From assembly GCF_014649735.1 (NCBI RefSeq), contig NZ_BMTP01000004.1, positions 248,001 through 312,000 on the forward strand: a DNA stretch of 64,000 bases, given 5' to 3'. The DNA is from Streptomyces lavendofoliae (GTDB taxonomy: Bacteria > Actinomycetota > Actinomycetes > Streptomycetales > Streptomycetaceae). Of this stretch, positions 27,870 to 35,611 are shown one piece after another; position 1 is the first letter of the stretch; every line of letters starts with the position of its first letter. A program made the position numbers and the translations under genes. The notes beneath the pieces are model-generated. The model was not told the DNA's origin. It worked only from the letters and a program-made list of their open reading frames with translations, and ran no database searches.

Positions 27870-27914
27870 CATCCGTGCCGCCTGGGAAGGAGCCGAAGTA
27901 TGGCGCCCGCTAGG

Positions 27915-28232
27915 CTAATTGGAGTCAGGAAACGGCCAGAGAAGTGACGCTCCCACTGAACTCAAGAAATCGAATTCTTCCTGTTCGGACTGACTAAGGG
28001 CGATCACTTCAACGGGCGGCGAAAAGTTCAGCGTCCTGTATCTTTCGGCCACGCGGTGGGCCAACTTTAGTGACCCTTCTGGGTAGATGATGGCGATGTC
28101 AGTATCCTGCGGATTAGAGACCCCTCTGATTGTCGACCCGAACAGGTAGATTTTGAAATCAGGGCTCTCTTTAAGGAGTCTATCGGCGACGGTCCTCAGG
28201 TCCCGAATACTTGATGAATGCATCGCCGTCAT
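27915..28232 (-). CDS. MNT-type nucleotidyltransferase-domain protein
   Basis: This 105-residue protein carries the minimal nucleotidyltransferase signature FGSTIRGVSNPQDTDIAII: GS at 32-33 and the Asp pair DTD at 43-45 that bind metal. Minimal NTases of this kind act alone or as one half of HEPN-MNT toxin-antitoxin modules, transferring AMP or other nucleotides to proteins or RNA. No HEPN partner is visible here. The start (28232, or the ATG at 28223) lies inside the 3' end of the preceding gene, so it is translated from the same mRNA. It is the last gene of the low-GC cargo operon; its 3' end overlaps the integrase frame and is followed by the 17-bp hairpin. Confidence 0.85.
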   Translation of the reverse strand: MTAMHSSSIRDLRTVADRLLKESPDFKIYLFGSTIRGVSNPQDTDIAIIYPEGSLKLAHRVAERYRTLNFSPPVEVIALSQSEQEEFDFLSSVGASLLWPFPDSN

Positions 28233-28866
28233 AGTTTAGTGCCCCCATTAGCTCGCCAATTTTGAAGAGCGCTACCCCTGCATCCTTTGCGTGTCGCAGT
28301 GCGGATCCGGTTGGCCTGCCGTTAGGGTTTGAGTTCAGCACGACGTCAGCCCCCGGGTGTCGCTTGAGGGCTCGCACGAGTGCTTCTTCCGTGAACTCGT
28401 ACTCGTACTCAATGGCTACCAGCTTGTCGGAAGCTCCGCCAAACCGAATGATCTTCATGCTGGCCTCGCAGCGCATTTCGAGGCGTTCTACGCGGTTGTG
28501 CTGCTCCAGTCGATCTTTTGCGTACCCTACATTCTTGTCGATATGCCCCCGAGGATCTTCCCAGCCGAGAGAAGAGTACAACTCCTTCACGGTCTGCACG
28601 TCGGATTCGAGGTCTCCGGCTCTTTCCCGAGCCTCCCAGCTGTAGTGGGAATCCTTAGGGATGAGGCAGATGACTGCCGCTTTTTCCGCCTCAAGGATTG
28701 TTTTGACGTGATCGATATCGAGCCAATCGATCGATACGGGAGCTACGACGATCGAGGGGCTATGTTTGCGTTCTAGCAGTACACAGCCGGATTGAAGCTC
28801 CGATGCGGAGGTCACGGCCGAGTGGTCGGAGATTGTGCGAATGAACCAACTAGTTGAGTACTTCAC
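28180..28866 (-). CDS. Unrecognised protein between HNH nuclease and nucleotidyltransferase
   Basis: This 228-residue cytosolic protein has no family I can name. The first half alternates strands and helices (LQSGCVLLERKHSPSIVVAP, then IDWLDIDHVKTILEAEKAAV and ICLIPKDSHYSW), like a small alpha/beta domain. The second half has KIIRFGGASDKLVAIEYEYEF and a conserved-looking ADVVLNSNPNGRPTGSALRH, then KDAGVALFKIGELMGAL. The GTG at 28866 overlaps the HNH stop by 4 bases (GTGA) and has AAAGGAG 7 bases upstream. Its end overlaps the nucleotidyltransferase start by 53 bases. Tight coupling on both sides suggests the three proteins work together. GC is far below the chromosomal level, pointing to transfer. 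Confidence 0.8.
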   Translation of the reverse strand: MKYSTSWFIRTISDHSAVTSASELQSGCVLLERKHSPSIVVAPVSIDWLDIDHVKTILEAEKAAVICLIPKDSHYSWEARERAGDLESDVQTVKELYSSLGWEDPRGHIDKNVGYAKDRLEQHNRVERLEMRCEASMKIIRFGGASDKLVAIEYEYEFTEEALVRALKRHPGADVVLNSNPNGRPTGSALRHAKDAGVALFKIGELMGALNYDGDAFIKYSGPEDRRR

Positions 28867-29570
28867 GCTGAATCTCCTTTGAAGATGTTTTCCACTTCTG
28901 AAGGAAACCTTGATGCAGGTCCTTCCAGGGTTCTATCTCGATGCTTTCGCTCAAGGTCGTCGGTATGTTGCCTGAGGAGCTCGATCGCCTCCAGGTCGTC
29001 GGTGGACGCAAATTCGCTGTTTGCATCTACCAGAGCTAGGATTAGTCGATTGTTTGGGATGATTTCGGTCCGAACGCGCCGTGACCAGGTTTGGGCTATT
29101 TCTGTAGATTCCGTAGACCCGTCTTCCGGACTCGGTCCGTACCGTTGGAAAATAATTCGATTCCGGATCAGGATGCGCTGTACTGCCTTCCGGGCTTCGG
29201 TGGCATCGGAGAATTTTTGCGCCCCTCCAATGTTTGCCACGAGCTGCTTGCGTGCCTGTTTGGCGTCCAGCAGGTCCTGCGCTGGATATTCTTCTGGGGC
29301 TTTATCTACCATGGTGTGGCAGGTCGGGCAGAGGAGTGCAATATTTTCAGGAGCTGCCCGTTCTGAATCGGCGAGCGAGGGGTCAGCCCTGGGGCCATCA
29401 TCACTATGGGCGATGATGTGGGCCCGTTCTGCGATGGGAATAGACCTCTTTCTTCTTGGGTCCTTGGGGAACAGGCTCGTGGAGCAGAGAAGACAGGTGC
29501 CCGCGCTCTCTGAAAATAGTTCTCGATCTTGATCGTCGCTAAGTTTCGGTCTGCCTGATGTGCAAGCCAT
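28863..29570 (-). CDS. HNH endonuclease
   Basis: This 235-residue protein has an HNH domain with a zinc-binding frame: CLLC (26-29), the AERAHIIAHSDDGPR core with His 51 and 55, then PENIALLCPTCHTMVD with Asn 76, Cys 81, Cys 84 and His 85. All key positions are present, so it should cut DNA (or RNA). The C-terminal 110 residues (from about ARKAVQRILIRN) are helical and charged, ending DDLEAIELLRQHTDDLERKH, and may contact a partner or nucleic acid. GGGGAGGG lies 5 bases before the ATG. It heads a leftward three-gene operon inside the integrative element, next to the attachment site, a typical place for defence cargo. Confidence 0.9.
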   Translation of the reverse strand: MACTSGRPKLSDDQDRELFSESAGTCLLCSTSLFPKDPRRKRSIPIAERAHIIAHSDDGPRADPSLADSERAAPENIALLCPTCHTMVDKAPEEYPAQDLLDAKQARKQLVANIGGAQKFSDATEARKAVQRILIRNRIIFQRYGPSPEDGSTESTEIAQTWSRRVRTEIIPNNRLILALVDANSEFASTDDLEAIELLRQHTDDLERKHRDRTLEGPASRFPSEVENIFKGDSA

Positions 29571-30059
29571 CAATTCCCTCCCCTTTGTCCAAGTTGGCGC
29601 CCATGCTTATGGAGCGTCATTTGTCATTATTAGCAGATGTTCCGTGGTGGCGGAGAGGGTTCGGTCATAACGTGACCCCTACCAGGGGGAGCGGTTAACT
29701 GTGTAGCTGGGCATCGCTCGTACACCGGGCCGTCGGGCGACCGGCCGCTAAGGCAGACTCGTGCTTGGTGCAGACGGCTATGAGTCGCTCGCAAACCTTG
29801 TGGGGGATGCGCATGCAACGTGGGTGAGGCCGTGACCGGCAGCCTGCTCTGTTCCCGCTGGCGTCACCGTCTCAGTCGAGCCTCGCGTTCCCCAAGTGCC
29901 GTGACGCACTGACGCGCGCCACAGTTGCGGCGGCCATCCTTGATGACGACTACCGTTCCACGCCGCATCGTCCGTGACGTGCAGTGCGAGGATCGCACGG
30001 GGGAGCTGCTCAAGGTCGCTCTTGGTGCTCTGCTGTTGATGTCAGGGGTAGATGTCAAA
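29571..30059. other. Intergenic region between cargo operon and tRNA terminator
   Basis: No gene is supported. The AT-rich part (about 29590-29650) should hold the leftward promoter of the HNH operon; TAATAATGACAAAT-like sequence is visible on the minus strand but I cannot fix boxes. The remainder is GC-rich DNA inside the right end of the element. Confidence 0.5.
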
Positions 30060-30085
30060 GCCCCGGACCATGATCGGTCCGGGGC
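30060..30085 (-). terminator. Intrinsic terminator of tRNA-Arg
   Basis: GCCCCGGACC pairs perfectly with GGTCCGGGGC around a 6-base loop, with TTT following on the minus strand, just beyond the tRNA 3' end. Confidence 0.85.
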
Positions 30086-30093
30086 CTTTGTGC

Positions 30094-30169
30094 TGGTGCC
30101 CCCGGCAGGATTCGAACCTGCGACACCCGCTTTAGGAGAGCGGTGCTCTATCCCCTGAGCTACGGAGGC
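30094..30169 (-). tRNA. tRNA-Arg (anticodon CCU)
   Basis: The 76-base minus-strand sequence folds into a full cloverleaf. The acceptor GCCTCCG pairs with CGGGGGC (one G-U). The D-arm is GCTC/GAGC, the anticodon stem CCGCT/AGCGG with loop CTCCTAA (anticodon CCT), and the T-arm GCAGG-TTCGAAT-CCTGC. CCA is encoded after discriminator A. It decodes AGG, a rare codon here. Its 3' half is repeated at 25683, showing that this gene is the insertion target of the integrative element; the 3' half present now was delivered by the element. Confidence 0.96.
30096..30138 (-). repeat. Right attachment site within tRNA-Arg
   Basis: This is the element-borne copy of the 3' half of the tRNA, matching 25683-25725 at 42 of 43 positions. 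Crossover must have occurred in or next to the 36 perfect bases. Confidence 0.85.
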
Positions 30170-30254
30170 GTGCGGCGCCGTGAGCGGCACCGGCGCCAGT
30201 GTACCGGGTGGCGTGCTCGGTGCACGGAGGGATATGGCCGACCGGGGATCTTGT

Positions 30255-30286
30255 GCCGGACTGCCGGACTGCCGGACTGCCGGACT
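30255..30286. repeat. 8-bp tandem repeat, four copies
   Basis: GCCGGACT is repeated four times head to tail in non-coding DNA next to the flavin-reductase pseudogene. Confidence 0.9.
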
Positions 30287-30339
30287 GCCTGGGTGCGGGG
30301 TGGCGAGGGGCGGGGGACCGGCCGGGTGGTCCGGGTGCC

Positions 30340-30836
<497 letters not shown>

Positions 30837-30846
30837 GAGGGCGGGC

Positions 30847-31116
30847 GAGGTGACGCCCGGGGCGATCTGGTCGGTCTTCAGGGACGAGTACCTGCCCAAC
30901 CGGGACAACCCGTGGGCCGTATCCGGCTGCGTTCGGGTCAGAACACGATCGACAAGGACGGCACGGACGCGCTGACCGTCGAGGCGGTCGTCGACGGTGC
31001 CGAGACGGTGCTGACCGGGTCCGGCAACGGCCCGATCCCGGCGTTCTTCGCCGCGCTCCAGGCCACCGGCGTCGATGGGCGTCGATGAAGGCGTTCGTCT
31101 CGGCCGTCAACCGTTT
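30847..31116 (+). pseudogene. leuA (2-isopropylmalate synthase) C-terminal fragment
   Basis: The rightward sequence reads EVTPGAIWSVFRDEYLPN, then (one base lost near 30907) GRIRLRSGQNTIDKDGTDAL, VEAVVDGAETVLTGSGNGPI and PAFFAALQATGVDG. After a stop it resumes with KAFVSAVNRFYDG. These are consecutive pieces of the LeuA regulatory domain and its extreme C-terminus. A block between GVD and KAF, which should hold the end of the leucine-binding domain, is missing. A 10-bp direct repeat, GGCGTCGATG twice, marks the junction. The catalytic barrel is absent, so this is a remnant; a functional leuA must lie elsewhere. Confidence 0.75.
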
Positions 31117-31746
31117 CTACGACGGCATGCCGGGTGTGGTCCACTTCGACGCACCACGCATCAGCGCCCACACTTCCTTGGCGGCCTGATCGGCGGTGGG
31201 CCGTTCCGGGGTGGACACCCACTGGGTGAAGACCCCGACGAAGGCGCCGGCCAGGTAGTGGGCGCGCAGCCGGGCGAGCGCCTGCGCGGTCGGCGCCGCC
31301 GCGTCCGTGTCCTTCTCCCCGTGGAGCTGGGCCTCGACCTCCTGGGCCAACAGACCGCGAAGTTCGTTGATGAAGCGTGCCGCACCGCTCGGCCCGAGCA
31401 TCCGCCGGTACAGCGTGGCGTTCGCCTCGACGTGGCGGAACAGCTCTACGAGCTCCGCGGGGGTGCGGCCGGCGGGGCGGGTGAGGGGGCAGCGTGCCGC
31501 CGCGTGGGCGAGCCGGCCGATCTCTTCCTCCATGGCGTCCAGCAGCAGCGCGTCACGGTCCTTGTAGTGCTGGTAGACCGTGGCACGGTTCACCGTGGCG
31601 CGCTCCGCGATGTCCGCGATCGTCAGCGTCTCCACGTCGCGTTCCGCGGCGAGTTCGAGCGCCGCGGAGCGCAGGAGGGCCCGGGTGCGACGGACCCGGG
31701 GGTCCACGCGCCGGCCGGCTTCGACAGTGGGGGTCTTCTTCGGCAT
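31117..31746 (-). CDS. TetR-family transcriptional regulator
   Basis: This 209-residue protein has the TetR DNA-binding domain at residues 20-65 (TRALLRSAALELAAERDVETL, then IADIAERATVNRATVYQHYK). The ligand-binding part ends ADQAAKEVWALMRGASKW. The start at 31746 gives MPKKTPTVEAGRR; longer frames run through the presumed promoter region. Divergent from the FrnE-like gene across 158 bases, it may control that gene or itself. The leuA remnant ends at its 3' end. The ligand is unknown. Confidence 0.9.
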   Translation of the reverse strand: MPKKTPTVEAGRRVDPRVRRTRALLRSAALELAAERDVETLTIADIAERATVNRATVYQHYKDRDALLLDAMEEEIGRLAHAAARCPLTRPAGRTPAELVELFRHVEANATLYRRMLGPSGAARFINELRGLLAQEVEAQLHGEKDTDAAAPTAQALARLRAHYLAGAFVGVFTQWVSTPERPTADQAAKEVWALMRGASKWTTPGMPS

Positions 31747-31904
31747 GCGGCCAGCATACGTATTCCGCGACACCCGATGTGTAGCCGACGGTAGTCGCGG
31801 AACGCTCGGACAGGCCGGCTGCGGCCAGGTGATGAGACGTCTCACCCCCGCCGGTTCACCGTCGGCTGTTGTGAAAGCAACGCCTGTCGTATAACTTGCG
31901 GGGC

Positions 31905-32861
31905 ATGCGAATCGAAATCTGGGCAGACGTGGTCTGCGCCTGGGCCTACATCGGTAAGCGCCGCCTGGAGCGGGCCCTTGAGGGGCGTGACGGCGTGGAG
32001 GTGGTCTGGCGCCCCTTCCGTATCGACCCGACGGCTCCCGCGCGGGCCATTCCCCTCGCCGAGGCGCTGCGGGACCCGCTCATGGACGAGGCGGTGCGCG
32101 CCTGCGCCCCGGACCTGACCCCGGCGGAGAACCGGGTCCGGATCTCCGCGGTCGCCGCTGCGGAGGGGCTGGGCCCCCGTTGGGGTGCTGGCTGGCGCGC
32201 CAACAGCCATGACGCTCACCGGCTCGTCGCCCTGGCCTACGACCACGGCGGCGCCACCCTTCAGGACGAGGTGGTGGAGCGCGTCCTGCACGCCTGCTTC
32301 GTCGAGGCCCTCGACATCAGTGACCGCGCCGTCCTCGCCGGGATCGCGACCGAGGCGGGCTTCTCGCAAGGTGCCGGGCTCCTCGCGACCGACGCCGGTG
32401 AGGTACGCGTCCGCGAGCTGCTCCTCGAAGGCAAGGCGCGCGGCGTCAAGACCTCACCGTCCCTGGTCGTGGGCGCCCGGGCGCTCGCCGGCGCCCAGGC
32501 GCCGGAGGTGATCCGGGACTTCCTGGACGGCTGCCACGGCGCCGCCGAGGTGCCCGCCGAGGTCGCCCGGATGCGCTGGGCGGAGGCGCTGCTGGACCTG
32601 CGCGACCCCTTGGGGGCGCTGACGATGCTCCGCCCGCTCCTGGAGGAGTTCGCCGGCGACCGCGGGGTGCGCACCGTCGCCGCACGCGCCTACTTCGCCT
32701 CGGCGCAGCTCAAGCGGGCCGAGGCGGAACTCGCGGCGCTGGTCGAGGCGTACCCGGACGACGCGTACGCCCGGCTGCTCTACGGCCGCACCCTGCAACG
32801 ACAGGGCCGGACCGAGCAGGCCGAGCCGCACCTGCGGCTCGCGGTGGCCGAGAAGGTCTGA
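31905..32861 (+). CDS. DsbA/FrnE-like thioredoxin-fold protein with C-terminal TPRs
   Basis: This 318-residue cytosolic protein begins MRIEIWADVVCAWAYIGKRR, the start of FrnE-type DsbA proteins (2-hydroxychromene-2-carboxylate isomerase relatives). The active-site CxxC of the family (CPWC) is CAWA here (Cys11, Ala14), so it cannot form the usual disulfide. NSHDAHRLVALAYDHG and GVKTSPSLVVGARALAG (cis-Pro loop) are present. From about residue 220 a helical tail, MLRPLLEEFAGDRGVRTVAA and RAEAELAALVEAYPDDAYAR, looks like TPRs, unusual for FrnE. ATAACT 8 bases before the ATG suggests a leaderless mRNA; no Shine-Dalgarno is visible. A TTG three codons earlier is less likely. Confidence 0.88.
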   Translation: MRIEIWADVVCAWAYIGKRRLERALEGRDGVEVVWRPFRIDPTAPARAIPLAEALRDPLMDEAVRACAPDLTPAENRVRISAVAAAEGLGPRWGAGWRANSHDAHRLVALAYDHGGATLQDEVVERVLHACFVEALDISDRAVLAGIATEAGFSQGAGLLATDAGEVRVRELLLEGKARGVKTSPSLVVGARALAGAQAPEVIRDFLDGCHGAAEVPAEVARMRWAEALLDLRDPLGALTMLRPLLEEFAGDRGVRTVAARAYFASAQLKRAEAELAALVEAYPDDAYARLLYGRTLQRQGRTEQAEPHLRLAVAEKV

Positions 32862-33244
32862 GCCGCGGGCCGGTTGCCACGTGGGTACCGGCCCCGCGAC
32901 AAGCACGGTCACACGGGGGCGGACAGAGCCGGCGAGGGGCGAACGATCAGGCGGGAGGGGGCGTCGAGGACGCGTACCGCTCTCACCACCGCCGCCGCGG
33001 AGAGGTTCGCCGAGGGCGGTCGCGTGCCGGGAAGCGGGAGGGGCGCGGGGGCCGGTCCGCCGTGATGGCGAAGGTGTCGTCCGGGGTCGGCTCGTGGCGT
33101 GACGGGAACACCTGGTCCGGGTCGTCCTCGTGGGCGAGGCCCCGCGGAACCGAGGCAAGTGGTGTTCTGCGTAGGCTGCTCGCCTGCGAGGGGCAGTAAT
33201 ATAGCGAGCGTTCTTTTTAATGCCGACGGGTCAAGGGTGGACGC
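32862..33244. other. Intergenic region with possible TetR N-terminal remnant
   Basis: No intact gene is seen. About 32960-33025 one frame reads SRTRTALTTAAAERFAEGGR, which resembles the first helix of a TetR protein but breaks off, so it may be a decayed fragment. The AT-rich patch near 33195-33225 probably promotes the next gene. Confidence 0.45.
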
Positions 33245-33901
33245 ATGGGGCAGCCGAAGCAGGAACGGGCGGTGCAGACCCGTTTGGCGCTCATGCGAGC
33301 CGCCGCCGAGGTCTTCGACGAGTGCGGGTACACGGGCGCCGGGATCAACAAGATCCTCAAGCGGGCGGGGCTGACCGCGGGTGCGCTGTACTTCCACTTC
33401 GGGTCGAAGGAGGGCCTCGCGAAGGCCGTCATGAACGCCCAGCAGGACACCATCGAGCCGCTGCTCGACTCCCGGGGACTCCAGCGTCTGGTGGACATCA
33501 CGCTGGTGTGGTCCCACCAGTTGGCTGCCGACCCGCTGCTGCGCGCCGGTGTGGAGCTGTCGCTGGGACACGAGAAGTTCGTGGACGAGGCGCCGTTCGA
33601 GGGCTGGCGCGAGCTGATGACCGGATACCTGCGCGAGGCGCGGGACCTGGGTGAGCTGCGCGAGGGCGTGGACCCCGAGGTCGTCGCCCGGTTCGTGGTG
33701 GGGGCGTGCACCGGCGTACAGCTGTACGCGCGGCAGGTGGACGGCCGCGCCGGCCTCCCGCGGCGCGTCACGGAGATGTGGGACTGCCTGCTGCCCGGCA
33801 TCGCCGCGCCCGGTACCGCGCACACCTTCGACACCGGCGTCGCGCGCGGCAAGCGGCTCAGCCGCCGGACGGGGACGACGGGGACGGGGGCGGGGGAGTG
33901 A
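33245..33901 (+). CDS. TetR-family regulator, gamma-butyrolactone-receptor-like (ScbR/ArpA style)
   Basis: This 218-residue protein has a TetR DNA-binding domain typical of butyrolactone receptors: QERAVQTRLALMRAAAEVFD, then GYTGAGINKILKRAGLTAGALYFHFGSKE read in sections (residues 6-60). The ligand domain has ELMTGYLREARDLGELREGVDP and VVGACTGVQLYARQV, also receptor-like. Such proteins repress antibiotic and developmental genes until a butyrolactone or butenolide binds. The stop overlaps the start of the NmrA-like gene by 4 bases (GTGA), so the two are coupled. No butyrolactone synthase (AfsA-type) gene is in view, so it may be an orphan (pseudo) receptor. Confidence 0.85.
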   Translation: MGQPKQERAVQTRLALMRAAAEVFDECGYTGAGINKILKRAGLTAGALYFHFGSKEGLAKAVMNAQQDTIEPLLDSRGLQRLVDITLVWSHQLAADPLLRAGVELSLGHEKFVDEAPFEGWRELMTGYLREARDLGELREGVDPEVVARFVVGACTGVQLYARQVDGRAGLPRRVTEMWDCLLPGIAAPGTAHTFDTGVARGKRLSRRTGTTGTGAGE

Positions 33902-34785
33902 CGGCGGACGGACGCAACCGGCCGGTGGTCGCCGTCACCGGAGCCACCGGGACCGTCGGCCGGCTCGTCGCACACGGGCTCGCCGCCGACGGGAGTGCGG
34001 AGGTACGGCTCCTCGTGCGCGACCCGGGCAAGGCGGTACGGGAAGGGCTGCCGGGTCACGCCGTCGCGGTGGACTTCGGCGAACCCGGGCCGCTCCGGGA
34101 GGCGTTGCGCGGCGCGGAGGCCGTGCTCCTCGTGACCGGCGACCCCCTGCGGCCCGAGCACGACGAGAACGCCCTCGCCGCCGCCCGCGCCGCCGGGGTG
34201 CGCCGCGTGGTCAAGCTGTCCGCCCTCGCGGTGCTCGACGCCGGAGCCCAGGACCCCCTCACGCGCTGGCAGCGCGACAACGAGGAACGGCTGCGCGCCT
34301 CGGGGCTCGACTGGACGCTGCTCCGGCCGAGGGCCTTCATGTCGAACGCCCTCGGCTGGGCCGCCTCCGTACGTCAGGAGGGTGTCGTCCGGGGGCTGTA
34401 CGGCTCGGCGCGCAACGCCTGCGTCGACCCGCGCGACGTCGCCGACGCGGCGGTACGGGCGTTGCTCGACCCCGCGTGCGCCGGGCGGACCTACGCCCTG
34501 ACCGGGCCCGAACCGCTGTCCGCCCGGGAGCAGACCGAGGTGCTCGGCCACGTGCTGGGCCGGAAGCTGGAGTTCGTCGAGCTGACGGAGGACCAGGCGG
34601 TGGAGCGCTGGCGCACCCGGTGGCCCGAACACATGGTGCGGGTCCTGCTCGAAGGGGCCCGGCGGCAGCGGGACGGCGCCAAGGCGGCGGTCGCCGACGG
34701 CGTACGCGAGGCCACCGGGCGGCCCCCGCGCGGCTTCGCCGACTGGGCGCGGGCGCACGCGGAGGCGTTCGGCCCCGCCGTGTGA
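33898..34785 (+). CDS. NmrA-like NAD(P)-binding protein (atypical SDR)
   Basis: This 295-residue protein has an N-terminal Rossmann fold with GATGTVGRLVA near residues 15-25, then LLVRDPGKA and LLVTGDPLRPEHDENAL. It includes KLSALAVLDA and a late WARAHAEAFGP tail, as in NmrA/SDR-a5 proteins such as NAD(P)H-quinone reductase-like or nucleotide sensors. The canonical SDR Tyr-x-x-x-Lys pair is not seen, suggesting a sensor or an unusual reductase. It overlaps the TetR stop by 4 bases and so should be made together with the receptor-like regulator. The function may be modification of a signal or of a redox ligand; this is inference. Confidence 0.85.
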   Translation: MTADGRNRPVVAVTGATGTVGRLVAHGLAADGSAEVRLLVRDPGKAVREGLPGHAVAVDFGEPGPLREALRGAEAVLLVTGDPLRPEHDENALAAARAAGVRRVVKLSALAVLDAGAQDPLTRWQRDNEERLRASGLDWTLLRPRAFMSNALGWAASVRQEGVVRGLYGSARNACVDPRDVADAAVRALLDPACAGRTYALTGPEPLSAREQTEVLGHVLGRKLEFVELTEDQAVERWRTRWPEHMVRVLLEGARRQRDGAKAAVADGVREATGRPPRGFADWARAHAEAFGPAV

Positions 34786-35611
34786 CGGCGGCGCCCGAGG
34801 GCGGACCCCGGACCGCGTTCCGCCCGCGCGGGGCGGGCGCGGTCGACTGCCGTCCGGGTGAGCGGAGGTGCCCCCCGTGGGCGCCGGGGCGGGCGGGGGC
34901 GGTGGTGATGTCGTCACGCCGGCGGGGGCGGTGGGCCCGGCGGGTGTGTGCCCCCAGGGTGCCGGGGTCGGTGACGGTGCCGGCCGGGTTGCTGGGGTCG
35001 GCGGGGGAGCAGGGGCGGGAGGGGCGGCCGGAATCGCCAAGCGGGCGGAGCCCCCGGCGGGTTGCCGGGGGCACTCGGGGCGCCGGGGCGGGGCGGAGCG
35101 GGGTGACGGGACTGCCGTTGCAGCCGCGCTCGGCGGGGTCGATGGGGCGCCCGGTGTCCCCGACGGGGTTCCTGGGGGCGACGTGGTCGTCGGGGTTGCC
35201 GGAGGCAACGGGGCGGGCGGGGCTGCCGGTTGTGGGATGGGCGCCCGTCCGCGTGACCGCCCCGGTCGTGTGAGGGGCGCCACTCCGCGCGGGTGAGGGG
35301 CGCCCTCGCCGGGGCGTGCGCGCGGCGGCGGGGGCGACGGGCGGCGGGCCGCCGCGGTCCCGCTGCCTCGGGAAAACGGCTCGTATCGGTTCGCGCGCCC
35401 TCCGGCGCCCTCCGGCGGGTCGGCGCCACGGTCACTTCGGGAAGTGGCGAAGGTCTTAACAGAACCGCGTAGATGGTTTGTTTAACTGGCCCCCAGGGTG
35501 GCAAACTGGCCTTCGGGGGTGGGTCGGCGGCCGAGTTGGCGCTGAATCTCGTCCCCGTTGTCATACCAAGAGGTTGGTTTTCACTGTCGTCCCGGCGAGA
35601 GGGGTGGGGCT
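34786..35611. other. Intergenic region upstream of the second receptor-like TetR gene
   Basis: The first 560 bases are extreme-GC, Gly/Pro-type low-complexity DNA with no credible gene on either strand. From about 35440 the sequence is AT-richer (GATGGTTTGTTTAACTGG and repeats of AACTGG) and leads to an operator-like inverted repeat and the start of the TetR gene. Confidence 0.5.
35563..35581. promoter_or_regulatory. Operator-like inverted repeat before TetR gene (ARE-like)
   Basis: ATACCAAGAGGTTGGTTTT has ACCAA/TTGGT arms and resembles the autoregulatory elements bound by butyrolactone receptors, which carry ACC/GGT half-sites and flanking TTT. It lies 31 bases before the GTG at 35612. Confidence 0.45.

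Larger units (their letters stand above)
26649..27947 (+). pseudogene. int: Tyrosine-recombinase integrase broken by a frameshift
   Basis: The first frame (to the TAA at 27392) holds the arm-binding domain (MPAKRKRNPNGAGTITQRKD), the core-binding domain and catalytic Arg in LAIAMGLRRGELIGLRWAD. It ends in QRRRGVL. The second frame, from about 27393, carries the rest: WKGSDYVFTTRTGSPV, HDARHGCATLLTAAGV and EILGHSQ with the nucleophile Tyr in MMDVYTHV. Two bases appear missing at about 27390, where CTGTAAGAC would be expected to read CTGTACAAGAC. The catalytic residues are thus split between frames and no active enzyme should form. A 9-bp unit is repeated three times just before (27342-27371). 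A strong hairpin at 27833-27869 lies within the final frame, suggesting the true stop has also been lost. Confidence 0.88.
25683..30138. mobile_element. Degenerate integrative element in tRNA-Arg(CCU)
   Basis: The boundaries are a 36-bp perfect direct repeat of the tRNA 3' half (25683-25718 and 30096-30131) extending with one mismatch to 43 bp. The intact tRNA is rebuilt at the right end. The 4.46-kb interior holds a DUF4240 protein, the tail of a GntR regulator, a shortened excisionase, a frameshifted tyrosine integrase and a low-GC three-gene operon. Rep and transfer genes expected of an actinomycete integrative and conjugative element (AICE) are absent. With integrase, excisionase and GntR gene all damaged it is probably fixed in place, but its cargo genes look intact. 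Confidence 0.85.

Noticed and set aside
28180..28232. Overlap of the two cargo genes as evidence for a single fused gene
   Set aside because: The frames differ and each has its own complete domain; overlapping translation is a sufficient explanation.
34868..35296. Gly/Ala/Val-rich open frame of 142 codons
   Set aside because: Low-complexity translation in extreme-GC intergenic DNA, no start signal, no family.
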